64,000 nt of DNA from Petroclostridium sp. X23 (GCF_030013905.1 NZ_CP124862.1:5397051-5461050); one strand, 5' to 3'. Shown: positions 34,965 to 43,345, numbered from the stretch's first letter. Numbers and translations are program-made. Notes: a model not told the origin generated them from the sequence alone.

Positions 34965-35975
34965 TTATATTTTTCTTGTGCTGCTGCGAAGAATAAGATT
35001 AGGCGGTATAATCTCTGGAATCAGTTGTTCTTTACTTTCCGATACTTTCCTTAAAAGATTAACGGATTTTCTTGCAATACGGTCCATATGAAAAGAAACT
35101 GATGTTAAAGGAACATCCAGAGCAGCTGAAAGCGTAATATCAGAAAAGCCGACAACGGACAAGTCATCGGGAATACGAATCTTATGCTCGCGAGCATAAC
35201 GATAAATTCCATATGCTGCAATGTCTGAACTAGAAAATATAGCAGTAATATTCTGATTGAGAAGCTTATCGAGACATTGGTAACCACTGTCAGAATGTAA
35301 GGTGCCTTCAAAAACCAAATTCGAGTCATATGGAATATCCCATTCGTCAAGAGCGTCTTGATAGCCGTCTGAGATAGCAGATACAGCGTTGAAATCGGCA
35401 CAGGTAATAAAAAAACCGATACGTCTATGACCCATTTCAAGTAAATGGGTTGCGGCGATATAACCTCCCTGACGATAGTCAGGAACAATAGAATTTGGGA
35501 GTAAGCTTGCGTTTACAGGACCTAGAGATATAACCGGTACATTAAGTGAAGCAATGGAATTAACATATTTCTGACTGAATTCCTTAGAGCACAAGGAAGG
35601 GTCAAAAATGATGCCGTCAACACCTCGGTTAATAAAATTAGTAATGTAGGTAAGCTCATTTTCGGACCCTGATGAAATTGTACCAATCATCAAAAAATAG
35701 TTCGTTTTTTTGCAGGCAGCTTCGATAGAATGAATTAGGCTGGTAAAATGGTAGCTGTTTACATCAGGAAGAAGAAGCCCAATGGTTTGTGTTTTTTTTG
35801 TTGCCAGGCCTACTGCCATTTGATTCGGTATGTAGTTCAGTTCCATTGCTGCGTTAGTAACAAGTTGTCTTGTCTTTTCGGAAATACGGGCATTGCTTTT
35901 ATTATTTAATACCAGAGAGACTGTTGTAGTAGAAATGCCCGCTTTTTTTGCTACATCTTTAATGGTAACACCCAT
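34965..35975 (-). CDS. LacI-family transcriptional regulator (citrate-cluster)
   Basis: The 336-residue protein has the LacI helix-turn-helix (TIKDVAKKAGISTTTVSLVLNN, then the YIPNQMA hinge) and a periplasmic-binding-like effector domain. It is divergent from the esterase/CitS cluster. Palindromes of the form TAAAGCGATTTA, typical of LacI operators, lie in front of it (36034-36045), at the start of the first esterase transcript (36215-36230) and twice before the CitS gene (37368-37383, 37519-37534). It therefore probably represses itself and the citrate-type cluster. GGAGG precedes the ATG. The inducer is unknown. Confidence 0.9.
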   Translation of the reverse strand: MGVTIKDVAKKAGISTTTVSLVLNNKSNARISEKTRQLVTNAAMELNYIPNQMAVGLATKKTQTIGLLLPDVNSYHFTSLIHSIEAACKKTNYFLMIGTISSGSENELTYITNFINRGVDGIIFDPSLCSKEFSQKYVNSIASLNVPVISLGPVNASLLPNSIVPDYRQGGYIAATHLLEMGHRRIGFFITCADFNAVSAISDGYQDALDEWDIPYDSNLVFEGTLHSDSGYQCLDKLLNQNITAIFSSSDIAAYGIYRYAREHKIRIPDDLSVVGFSDITLSAALDVPLTSVSFHMDRIARKSVNLLRKVSESKEQLIPEIIPPNLILRSSTRKI

Positions 35976-36031
35976 AGGTAACCTCCTGCAATTCCTAAAG
36001 AGAAATTTATATAAACAATATCAAAAAACAT

Positions 36032-36047
36032 AATAAAGCGATTTAGC
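36032..36047. promoter_or_regulatory. LacI-type operator a (autoregulatory)
   Basis: AATAAAGCGATTTAGC, core TAAAGCGATTTA, lies 57 bp upstream of the lacI start codon on the other strand. It matches the three sites in front of the esterase and CitS genes. Confidence 0.6.
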
Positions 36048-36177
36048 ATATGCAACATATAATATCATATTATATCATATCATAAACCATACGATAAAAA
36101 AATAAAATATCTTTAGGTATATTGTATAAATAATTTAAATGACTATTATATAAAGCGTATAATGTATTCTGTCACTG

Positions 36178-36230
36178 TTGACAAAGTAAAGAACAGATGT
36201 TAGAGTTTTATTTAGATAAATCGATTTAAC
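36178..36230 (+). promoter_or_regulatory. Promoter and LacI operator b of the first esterase gene
   Basis: TTGACA (36178-36183), a 17-bp spacer and TAGAGT (36201-36206) form the promoter. The operator GATAAATCGATTTAAC (36215-36230) covers the expected transcription start, the position at which a LacI protein blocks initiation. A leader of about 115 bp follows. Confidence 0.65.
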
Positions 36231-36332
36231 AACATAATATTGAATCAGAATCTTATGAGGATACACATTGCTCAAAAACAGCGTTTGAAGGCATAACTGC
36301 TCAGACTGAATAATGATTAGGAGGAATCGAAG

Positions 36333-37130
36333 ATGAATATTGATGTGTTTAATACTAAACTTACGCCTTTTGATCGGGATGTAATATTTCGCGTTATGAC
36401 GCCTGACAGCTATGAAGTTTCGCACAAGCGCTATCCTGTTTTATACATGAATGACGGGCAGGACATCTTCTATGATGACGATGCATGCGATGGTGAAAGC
36501 TTGAAGTTTGCTCAGTATTATAAAGAATTCGGAAAATTTCTTCCTGAAATAATACTTGTGGGAATTGATTGTCCTTCAGACAATGTTGTTAGAACAGCGC
36601 AGTATACGCCTTATTATAAAACTTTTGATGTTCAGGGAAAAAACTTCGAACCAGAAATTAATGGTACAGGGAAAGAATATCTTGAATGGCTTGTGAATGA
36701 ACTAAAACCATGGATTGATGCAAGCTATCGTACAAGACCTGAATGTGAAATGACAGGAATATACGGAAGCAGTACAGCAGGAGTTGTCAGTACATATGCG
36801 TTAATGAAATATCCTGAAGTATTCAGCAGGCTGATTGCTTTAAGTAGTGCATACTATATTTGGTTTGACTGCCTTAAAAAAACGATAGAAGAATCTACTT
36901 TTGACCATGTGAATTATATTTATCTTGATGCAGGTACAAAGGAACGGGGCCGTATGACAGAAGAAGAACAGTTTATCAAAGGAAATGAAATGATGCATCA
37001 GAAATTTATGGATTTAGGGTTTGATGAAAAACAAATGAAATTTGCTATCTGGGAAAATGATACCCATACGCATCACTGCTTTGCTAGACGTTTTCCAGAT
37101 GCTTTGCGATGGGTGTTTCAAGATACATAA
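36333..37130 (+). CDS. Enterochelin-esterase-like alpha/beta hydrolase (copy 1)
   Basis: The 265-residue cytoplasmic protein (no signal peptide) belongs to the putative esterase family related to Fes and feruloyl esterases: YPVLYMNDGQD near residue 35, a nucleophile region GIYGSSTAG near residue 145 and a C-terminal histidine in HTHHCFARRFPDALRW. The elbow reads G-S-S-T-A instead of GxSxG. Copy 2 lies at 39766 in the same cluster. Its place with a 2-hydroxycarboxylate transporter and citrate lyase suggests hydrolysis of an ester or thioester tied to that pathway (inference). AGGAGG precedes the ATG. Confidence 0.82.
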   Translation: MNIDVFNTKLTPFDRDVIFRVMTPDSYEVSHKRYPVLYMNDGQDIFYDDDACDGESLKFAQYYKEFGKFLPEIILVGIDCPSDNVVRTAQYTPYYKTFDVQGKNFEPEINGTGKEYLEWLVNELKPWIDASYRTRPECEMTGIYGSSTAGVVSTYALMKYPEVFSRLIALSSAYYIWFDCLKKTIEESTFDHVNYIYLDAGTKERGRMTEEEQFIKGNEMMHQKFMDLGFDEKQMKFAIWENDTHTHHCFARRFPDALRWVFQDT

Positions 37131-37164
37131 AGTATACAAATGTCATGGCAACAATATTTAATTG

Positions 37165-37320
37165 TCAGGACATTTTAATTATAATGAGGGAAGGTCTTGG
37201 GATGCCTAATTGTTCTGCAAGCTGTTTCAATGGCCAGATCTTTTTTACCAATTGTGCATTGTTCTTCTTTACAATATGACACAGAATACAAGATCTCATT
37301 CTTTGTATAAATAGGCTAGT
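37165..37320 (-). pseudogene. Remnant of a helix-turn-helix regulator (Crp/Fnr-like C-terminus)
   Basis: On the minus strand about 51 codons read without a stop and end LKQLAEQLGIPRPSLIIIKM-S, then TGA at 37165. This looks like the DNA-recognition helix pair of Crp/Fnr-type regulators (LAxxLGxxRPSLSRE). There is no start codon, no upstream domain, and the terminator at 37323 interrupts it. It is therefore a decayed fragment, if real. The match is by eye and modest. Confidence 0.4.
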
Positions 37321-37322
37321 TA

Positions 37323-37357
37323 AAAAAGTCAAGAGATAAAAAGTCTCTTGACTTTTT
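37323..37357. terminator. Bidirectional terminator
   Basis: A 14-bp perfect stem (AAAAAGTCAAGAGA / TCTCTTGACTTTTT) with loop TAAAAAG lies between the first esterase gene and the CitS promoter, so the esterase is probably a separate transcript. Confidence 0.8.
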
Positions 37358-37367
37358 ATCTCTTTAT

Positions 37368-37383
37368 GATAAAGCGATTTATC
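37368..37383. promoter_or_regulatory. LacI-type operator c
   Basis: GATAAAGCGATTTATC has perfect 6-bp arms around GCGA. It lies about 150 bp upstream of operator d and could form a repression loop with it. Confidence 0.6.
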
Positions 37384-37481
37384 TTAATGCTTATATATTG
37401 CGGCATTTAGAATGGATTTAAGGGAGATTTGCTTAAAATGAGGTACTTCTTTGTATAATATGCTAAAATATAAGGAATATA

Positions 37482-37536
37482 TTGACAAGTTATTAGTAAA
37501 AGTAGTATAATTGTAGTTGGTAAAGCGCTTAACCAA
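37482..37536 (+). promoter_or_regulatory. Consensus promoter with LacI operator d before the CitS gene
   Basis: TTGACA (37482-37487), an 18-bp spacer and TATAAT (37506-37511) are a perfect-consensus sigma-A promoter. TTGGTAAAGCGCTTAACCAA (37517-37536), a palindrome with one mismatch pair and the central CG of LacI operators, starts 5 bp after the -10. Such a strong promoter needs the repressor to keep the cluster silent. Confidence 0.8.
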
Positions 37537-37605
37537 AAATAGTTAAAGAGGTTTTAGGTCAAATCGTATTTATATTCTATAGCAGAAAAAACAGGGGGGT
37601 TAAAG

Positions 37606-38964
37606 ATGAGTAAAATTTCTGTATCAACAGGAAAAAAAACAGGAGAGCTAGCGATGGGCAAAATTAGCAAAATTAAGATTTTAGGCTTTCCATTGTACAT
37701 GCTGCTCCCAATGGCAATCATTGTTGGTGTAATCGCAGCACAAGGCATTTTATTAGACAATATCATAGGCGCACTACTGTTTGCAATAATCTTCGGTGGT
37801 ATAGTAGGTTGGATTGGTGACAATATTCCAATATGGAAGGATTGGTGTGGCGGCGGAATGTTGTTTACCTCATTGGCTGCAGGAGCATTATATACTTTCA
37901 AACTGGTTCCGGAAAGTGTTATTACTACTGTAAGCAATTTTAATGGCAAGATGGGTTTTTTGGATTTTTATATAGTAGTGCTGTTGACAGGGTCTGTTCT
38001 TGTTGTTGACAGAAAGCTGCTCATTAGAGCATTTGCAGGTTTTATTCCGACCATTCTCGGTGGTGTAGTTGTATCTTTCGGGTTAGCGGCTCTTGTAGGT
38101 ACGATTGTTGGTGTAGGACCCGTTGAAGCAATCTTAAATACGGCTCTTCCTATTATAGGAGGAGGCAACGGTGCAGGTGTAATTCCCATGAGTAAAATAT
38201 GGGGAGGGATAACGGGTAAAGACCCGGCGATATGGTATGCGCCGGCTTTTGCAACCATTGTTATAGGTAATTTAATGGCAGTTGTTGGGGGAGCATTACT
38301 TGACCGGCTTGGTAAAAAGTATCCTAATATTACGGGAGAAGGTCAGCTGATTCGTGGACATAATCAGGAAGCGGTTTCAAAGGGAAATGAAGAGATTAAA
38401 GTCGGCATGACTGAATATGCGTCCGGTTTAGCGCTGGCTCTGTTTATGTTTGTACTGGCAGGCTTTTATGCAGATAAGTTTTCTATCATCAATCATTTAG
38501 GACTTGGTTTTACCATTCACAAATACGCCTTCATGGTTATTTTCTGTGGATTATTAAACGTTTCCAATATTGTTCCTGCTGAAATTCGTGCAGGTTCAAA
38601 GGGAGTACAGCAGTTCTTTGTAAAGCACATGTCACTTCCGTTGATGGTGACGGTTGGTATCACATTGAATCTTGCAGATTTTGCAACAGTGTTCTCTTTC
38701 CAGAAGATCGCTATAAGTCTCGCTGTGGTTATAGGATCTATTATTGGTACGATTGTTGTAGGTAGATGGTTTAAATTCTATCCTGTTGAAGCTGCTATTA
38801 CAGCCGGCCTTTGTATGGCTAACGGCGGTGGTTCCGGTGATGTACAGGTTCTAGGTGCGTCACATAGAATGGAATTGATGCCTTTTGCTCAGATTTCTTC
38901 AAGAATTGGAGGCGCAATTATCCTAGTTATCGCAAGTATCTTATTTGGATTATTTGCATCATAA
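37606..38964 (+). CDS. 2-hydroxycarboxylate transporter (CitS family)
   Basis: The 452-residue membrane protein matches the 2HCT family of citrate/malate symporters and exchangers. The two family GGxG-type re-entrant motifs are seen as PIIGGGNGAG near residue 185 and NGGGSGDVQVL near residue 406. It imports a di- or tricarboxylate, probably with Na+. With citD, citE and citF downstream, citrate is the likely substrate. A GGGGGG-rich ribosome binding site precedes the ATG at 37606; an internal ATG at 37654 is possible. It is driven by the LacI-regulated consensus promoter. Confidence 0.9.
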   Translation: MSKISVSTGKKTGELAMGKISKIKILGFPLYMLLPMAIIVGVIAAQGILLDNIIGALLFAIIFGGIVGWIGDNIPIWKDWCGGGMLFTSLAAGALYTFKLVPESVITTVSNFNGKMGFLDFYIVVLLTGSVLVVDRKLLIRAFAGFIPTILGGVVVSFGLAALVGTIVGVGPVEAILNTALPIIGGGNGAGVIPMSKIWGGITGKDPAIWYAPAFATIVIGNLMAVVGGALLDRLGKKYPNITGEGQLIRGHNQEAVSKGNEEIKVGMTEYASGLALALFMFVLAGFYADKFSIINHLGLGFTIHKYAFMVIFCGLLNVSNIVPAEIRAGSKGVQQFFVKHMSLPLMVTVGITLNLADFATVFSFQKIAISLAVVIGSIIGTIVVGRWFKFYPVEAAITAGLCMANGGGSGDVQVLGASHRMELMPFAQISSRIGGAIILVIASILFGLFAS

Positions 38965-39001
38965 GGAATATAAATATTTAGATAAGAAAGAGGAGAAAAG
39001 G

Positions 39002-39751
39002 GTGACCTTAGAAGCGGAGTATCAGCGCATTTTAAAAAAACATATTGAATATAAAAGAAAAAACAATAAATTAGTTCTAATTGCTGCCGTCTTTCCAATC
39101 CTATATTTGCTAACGAAGTGGGATGTATGGATGCTAGCCGGGATTGTGTATATTATAGCCATTCTCCTTTTTTCTTATCAGCGCAATAATGTGCTGTGCA
39201 GGTCTTACGAACAAATTGAGCAGCAGCAGATAAATCTTCTTACTGAAAGACTTAAAAAGATTGGAATATGGCAGGAAACCGGACGACCCGCATTTGGATA
39301 TTGTGTTACGGCAAAAAAACTGGAACCGGTTTACCTGTATGAGACAGAGAATTATCTGTATATGTTTGGAAATATATTTATAAAAAATTGCGTATATGCC
39401 GTGAATGATCAGGCTTTTTACTGCTTTGAACTAAACAGAGTGGTGCTGGAAGAAGGATACAAAACCTTAGATAAACATTCAATGCTATGGAAAGAAAGGA
39501 AAGAAAACCATCAGGAGCTTTTAAGAGCAGAAGGCCTACGATTAAATAACCTCATGATCATTGAAAGCTTTATCTATGATGATATTTTATGTGATATGAT
39601 TAATCGTAAAAAAAAGCAGCCAATGAATATACAATTAGAACTGACCAATTTGAAGAAAGAAAAGTTAATTCAAACGCAGCTTGATGATATGACACTGGTA
39701 CTTGAAAAAGATACGGCAGAGCGTATAGGAATTTATGCAGATAGCATTTAG
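39002..39751 (+). CDS. Unknown two-helix membrane protein of the citrate cluster
   Basis: The 249-residue protein starts at a GTG, 6 bp after AAAGAGGAG. Two adjacent membrane helices (about residues 22-42 and 45-62) are followed by a cytoplasmic domain of about 185 residues with many charged side chains. I do not recognise the family. It lies 37 bp after the transporter gene and 14 bp before esterase copy 2, so it is surely co-transcribed. A role in transport regulation or in assembly of citrate lyase is possible but unsupported. Confidence 0.7.
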   Translation: MTLEAEYQRILKKHIEYKRKNNKLVLIAAVFPILYLLTKWDVWMLAGIVYIIAILLFSYQRNNVLCRSYEQIEQQQINLLTERLKKIGIWQETGRPAFGYCVTAKKLEPVYLYETENYLYMFGNIFIKNCVYAVNDQAFYCFELNRVVLEEGYKTLDKHSMLWKERKENHQELLRAEGLRLNNLMIIESFIYDDILCDMINRKKKQPMNIQLELTNLKKEKLIQTQLDDMTLVLEKDTAERIGIYADSI

Positions 39752-39765
39752 AAGGAGTTGGATAA

Positions 39766-40569
39766 ATGAGAATTGATGTGATAAATAGAAAAATCACAAC
39801 ACTGGATAGATCGGTGAAGGCTCGGGTAATGGTACCTGATGGGTATGATTCATCAGATAAATGTTATCCTGTTTTATACATAAATGATGGACAGGATGTA
39901 TTCCGTGACCAAGACGTATTCTGGAACGGAGAAAGCCTGCGCTTCGAACAGTATTACAAGGATTATGGCAAGTTCCTGCCGGAAGTGATTCTTGTGGCAA
40001 TTGAATCACCAGATATTAACGCTGTAAGGACAGCGCAGTATTCACCGTATACAAAGGATTTTAATGTGCCGCCGGAAAAGAAATTTGAGTCTCATATTGA
40101 AGGAAAGGGTGTTGCATATCTGGATTGGTTAACCACTGATTTTAAAGAAATGATTGACAAATGTTACCGTACAAGACCTGAGCAGGAATATACAGGGATC
40201 TGCGGATATAGTACAGGAGGGTTGAACTGCATTTATGCGGGACTTCAATATCCACACATTTTTTCCCGTCTGATTGCAATGAGTTCCGCAGTTTATATTT
40301 GGATGGATAAACTTGAAGAGACAATGAAAAGTGCAGATTACAGCCACCTGAAATATGTTTATGTGGATGTGGGAACCAACGAGTTTGGACGTATGACGAC
40401 AAAAGAAGAATTCTTGGAAGGCGCTGATATAATATACGATTACTTAAAGAAAAATCATCTTAGCGATAGACAGTTAAAATATAATATCTATCCTGATGCA
40501 ATACATCACCAGAAGGAATGGCGTGTCCGTTTTCCGGATGCTCTACGCTGGGTATTTCAGGATATTTGA
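39766..40569 (+). CDS. Enterochelin-esterase-like alpha/beta hydrolase (copy 2)
   Basis: The 267-residue protein is a full-length paralogue of the esterase at 36333 (shared YPVLY-NDGQD, VRTAQY-PY, FPDALRWVFQD). Here the nucleophile elbow is canonical (GICGYSTGG, GxSxG) and the C-terminal histidine pair lies in DAIHHQKEWR. It has no signal peptide. AGAAGGAG precedes the ATG. It sits between the unknown membrane protein and citD, so it is part of the citrate operon. One possibility is the long-known but poorly mapped citrate lyase deacetylase activity; another is cleavage of imported citrate esters. Both are inference. Confidence 0.82.
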   Translation: MRIDVINRKITTLDRSVKARVMVPDGYDSSDKCYPVLYINDGQDVFRDQDVFWNGESLRFEQYYKDYGKFLPEVILVAIESPDINAVRTAQYSPYTKDFNVPPEKKFESHIEGKGVAYLDWLTTDFKEMIDKCYRTRPEQEYTGICGYSTGGLNCIYAGLQYPHIFSRLIAMSSAVYIWMDKLEETMKSADYSHLKYVYVDVGTNEFGRMTTKEEFLEGADIIYDYLKKNHLSDRQLKYNIYPDAIHHQKEWRVRFPDALRWVFQDI

Positions 40570-40654
40570 ACTATATTTTGAGAGGAATATATTGAAGTGT
40601 TTTAAGAAAGGGCGGAGGTAATTATTTCTGCCCTTTAATACGGGAGTGATTAGT

Positions 40655-40942
40655 ATGAACATCAAAATAAAAGCAGTATCCGGCACCTTGGAATCTAGTG
40701 ATATTATGATTTGGGTAGAGCCCTACGATAGCGGTATTGAGATTGAACTAAACAGTACGGTGGAAAAACAGTTTGGAAGACAGATTCGCAGGATTATTCT
40801 TGAAACCTTACGAAGACTGAATGTGGATGCAGCTAAAATTATTGCTGTGGATAAGGGAGCTCTTGATTGTACTATAGAGGCAAGAGTAAAAACAGCGGTT
40901 TATCGTGCTTGTGAAGTAGAATCTTACAGCTGGGAGGCGTGA
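40655..40942 (+). CDS. citD: Citrate lyase acyl carrier protein (gamma subunit)
   Basis: The 95-residue protein matches CitD, with Ser14 in GTLESSD, the residue that carries the phosphoribosyl-dephospho-CoA prosthetic group in the Klebsiella protein. It is the carrier to which the acetyl and citryl groups are bound. The ATG at 40655 follows GGGAG; a GTG at 40646 is within that site. citE follows by 4 bp. The gene is intact. Confidence 0.93.
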   Translation: MNIKIKAVSGTLESSDIMIWVEPYDSGIEIELNSTVEKQFGRQIRRIILETLRRLNVDAAKIIAVDKGALDCTIEARVKTAVYRACEVESYSWEA

Positions 40943-40946
40943 AATA

Positions 40947-41541
40947 ATGAAACAGTTAAGGCGTACCATGTTGTATGTACCGGGAAATAATCCCGGGATG
41001 ATTAAAGATGCTGGAATTTACGATAGTGACTGCATCATGTTTGACTTGGAGGATTCTGTATCCTTGACTGAAAAAGACAGTGCTAGATTTCTTGTTTATC
41101 AGGCTCTAAAGACAATGGATTATGGAAAAAAAGAATTGATTGTACGTATTAATGACCTTTCAAGCGGACTTGGGATTAAAGATTTGGAAGCAATGGTCAG
41201 AACACGCAGAGTGGCAATCCGCCTGCCGAAAACAGAGACGGTACAGGATGTTTTACAATGCGAGAAGGAGATTGCGAGGATTGAAAAGGAAATCGGCGTA
41301 GAGGTTGGCTCGACTTCTATGATGGCAGCGATTGAAAGTGCTAAAGGTGTGCTAAATGCAAAGGAAATCGCTTGTGCAAGCAAGAGGCTGATCGGAATAG
41401 CAATAGGAGCTGAAGACTTTGTAACCGACCTGAAAACCAATCGTTCTCCACAAGGTATTGAATTGCTTTTTGGCAGAAGTATGGTGCTTCTCGCAGCTCG
41501 TACAGCAGGTATTGACGCTATTGATACTGTTTATTCGGATA
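40947..41541 (+). pseudogene. citE: Citrate lyase beta subunit, 5' part, interrupted by an IS
   Basis: The frame encodes the first 198 residues of CitE (RRTMLYVPGNNP, MFDLEDSV, AAIESAKGVLNA, GAEDFVTDL), the citryl-ACP lyase. It reads normally to TTCGGATA (41534-41541), where an IS4-like element starts; the fused frame ends in the IS after 12 foreign codons. Joining this part to 43049-43332 with one copy of TTCGGATA gives an uninterrupted 292-residue protein, the normal length. The truncated product lacks the C-terminal third and is presumably inactive. Citrate lyase would then be lost unless another copy exists elsewhere. Confidence 0.93.
41534..41541. repeat. 8-bp target-site duplication, left copy
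   Basis: TTCGGATA here is repeated exactly at 43041-43048 on the other side of the IS. Confidence 0.93.
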
Positions 41542-43040
41542 TCATACGCGTTAAGTTAAGCTATTTTTTACCAATTTAATTGAGCAAATAGTGTTCCTGC
41601 AATCGCTCAACCGTGGTTTTGCGATTACGTTTATCATGTAAGCTTTGTTCGGCCGCTCTTTTAAGAATCAGTCGCAGTTCCGATATTGCTTCAGTGGTTG
41701 CATAAAGGCTTGAAAATATTTTTTCCACCTTTGTCGCAATTAGTTTGATAAACGACATCATACTAATGCATCTGTTTTTTTGTTGGTACATGAGGGCATA
41801 CAGTGCTGAGTAGACTGTGAAAATTAGTATAATGGCAATTAACCTTCCATATAGAAGACACTCTAATTGCTCTTTACCACAGTTGCCTACTTTGCCAAGG
41901 TTTAGATAGCTTTTGCAAGCCTTAAATAAAAGCTCTATCTGCCATCTAGCTCTGTACAATTCACAGGCTGCCTTTGGAGTAAGCATATGTGCTGGGGCGT
42001 TAGTAATTAGAAGGTTCCATCCTAATAACTCTAAGTCATAGTCACTCAGTGTTTTGCCTTGTGACTTTGCTTTTTTATTTGCTTTGCGCCTACGTTCATT
42101 AGCGACTTCATCAGGTAAACGTACACCAATCAGCCGACATTGTAGTAATTTAGAATACTTGGTGCCAAAGTATACATCTATATCAACACTGGAGCTGTTT
42201 TTTAAAACACTTAAAAGGTCTAAGGCTTTAAAAGATTTAGTGTCAGAATTTTGTATTTGAAAAACAGTATTTGATTTAATTCGGCTAAGAAAATATGCAC
42301 CTTTGGATATTATTTTCCTAAACAAATCTTTACTGTAATATCCTAAGTCAGTAATTAACAGCTCACCATGATGAATGTGTTTTAGAAGTTCATCTTTATA
42401 GCCGGCATCTGGACCAGGCGCCTTTGTCAACTCCATATTTGTGATAGTTCTGGACTTAAGGCTATATATAGTCTGGATTTTTAGAGCAGCTTTTGCATTA
42501 TTGCCACCAAGACCTTTCCAGACATCTGCTAATTTGTCCGGAAGAGTAACTTTAGAGCTATCACATATTTTTACATCAGTAAAAGCTTGGAGCACATCGA
42601 GATTCTGGACAGTTATTGCTCTCTTGGCAGAATACTCAACTGCTGACTGGAATACTTGTTTTAGCAATAAAGCACTTGTAGCCAAACGTTGAAAAAGTCC
42701 TTCGCGTGTTATACTAAGTCCGCGTTGAATATTTTCGCATTTAGAAGCAGTTTGACGTAAGGATGGATTAGGGGTGTCCCATAAGCCGAATGTAAATACT
42801 TTTACTATAGTATCTGGCAGCAGCTTAGAGCGGCGCACCGTAAACCCTGTGTCCTTAGAAATTTCCAGTATTTTTGTCTTTCCTAAAAAGCAAATAAAGC
42901 TTATAATTAGTGATATGGGAACTTGAAACATGGGAACCTCACCTTTCATTTCTCTATTACTTTGAGGTTCTCATGTTTTTTTCTTTTTTGCAAATGTAAT
43001 TATTGGTTTACCATAACATGGCTTAGCTTAACGCGTATGA
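41542..43040 (-). mobile_element. IS4-like insertion sequence in citE
   Basis: The 1499-bp element has perfect 14-bp terminal inverted repeats (TCATACGCGTTAAG at 41542-41555; inverse at 43027-43040) that continue to about 23 bp with two mismatches. One transposase gene fills it. The flanking 8-bp duplication is exact and the transposase frame is intact, so the insertion is recent. Confidence 0.95.
41576..42931 (-). CDS. IS4-family transposase
   Basis: The product of about 451 residues has the DDE transposase layout: an aspartate in KICDSSKVTLPD, a second in LLITDLGYYS and a glutamate in YRARWQIELLFKACKS, which carries the Y-(2)-R-(3)-E-(6)-K signature of the IS4 family. I start at the ATG at 42931, after GGTGAGG; an ATG at 42949 has no ribosome binding site. 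It lies antisense to citE and should not restore its expression. Confidence 0.9.
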   Translation of the reverse strand: MFQVPISLIISFICFLGKTKILEISKDTGFTVRRSKLLPDTIVKVFTFGLWDTPNPSLRQTASKCENIQRGLSITREGLFQRLATSALLLKQVFQSAVEYSAKRAITVQNLDVLQAFTDVKICDSSKVTLPDKLADVWKGLGGNNAKAALKIQTIYSLKSRTITNMELTKAPGPDAGYKDELLKHIHHGELLITDLGYYSKDLFRKIISKGAYFLSRIKSNTVFQIQNSDTKSFKALDLLSVLKNSSSVDIDVYFGTKYSKLLQCRLIGVRLPDEVANERRRKANKKAKSQGKTLSDYDLELLGWNLLITNAPAHMLTPKAACELYRARWQIELLFKACKSYLNLGKVGNCGKEQLECLLYGRLIAIILIFTVYSALYALMYQQKNRCISMMSFIKLIATKVEKIFSSLYATTEAISELRLILKRAAEQSLHDKRNRKTTVERLQEHYLLN

Positions 43041-43048
43041 TTCGGATA
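43041..43048. repeat. 8-bp target-site duplication, right copy
   Basis: TTCGGATA matches 41534-41541 exactly and marks the end of the IS. Confidence 0.93.
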
Positions 43049-43332
43049 TAAATAATGAAGAAGGATTCTGTGCAGAAGTAAAGCTGATTCACCAGCTTGG
43101 CTTTGATGGGAAATCTATCGTCAATCCTCGTCAAATCAAACCTGTTCACGAAATATATACACCGTCTCAAAAGGAAATAGATAAATCGCTTGCAATTATG
43201 GATGCAATCGAGCAAGCACATATAAAAGGAAGTGGTGTCATATCCTTAAATGGTAAGATGATTGACAAACCGGTTGTGGCTCGCGCTCAGCGCGTACTGG
43301 ATTTGGCTCGTGCAGTGGGTGCTATTGATTAG
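43049..43332 (+). pseudogene. citE: Citrate lyase beta subunit, 3' part
   Basis: This is the C-terminal third of CitE (NNEEGFCAEVK, GFDGKSIVNPRQI, AQRVLDLAR), in frame with the 5' part once the IS and one target duplication are removed. It ends with TAG at 43330-43332, directly before the citF ribosome binding site. It has no start codon of its own. Confidence 0.93.
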
Positions 43333-43345
43333 GAGGCGGAATACA

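Noticed and set aside
41542-43040. IS-borne promoter rescuing citF
   Set aside because: The transposase runs antisense and I see no convincing outward -35/-10 at the right end; it cannot be excluded but is not supported.
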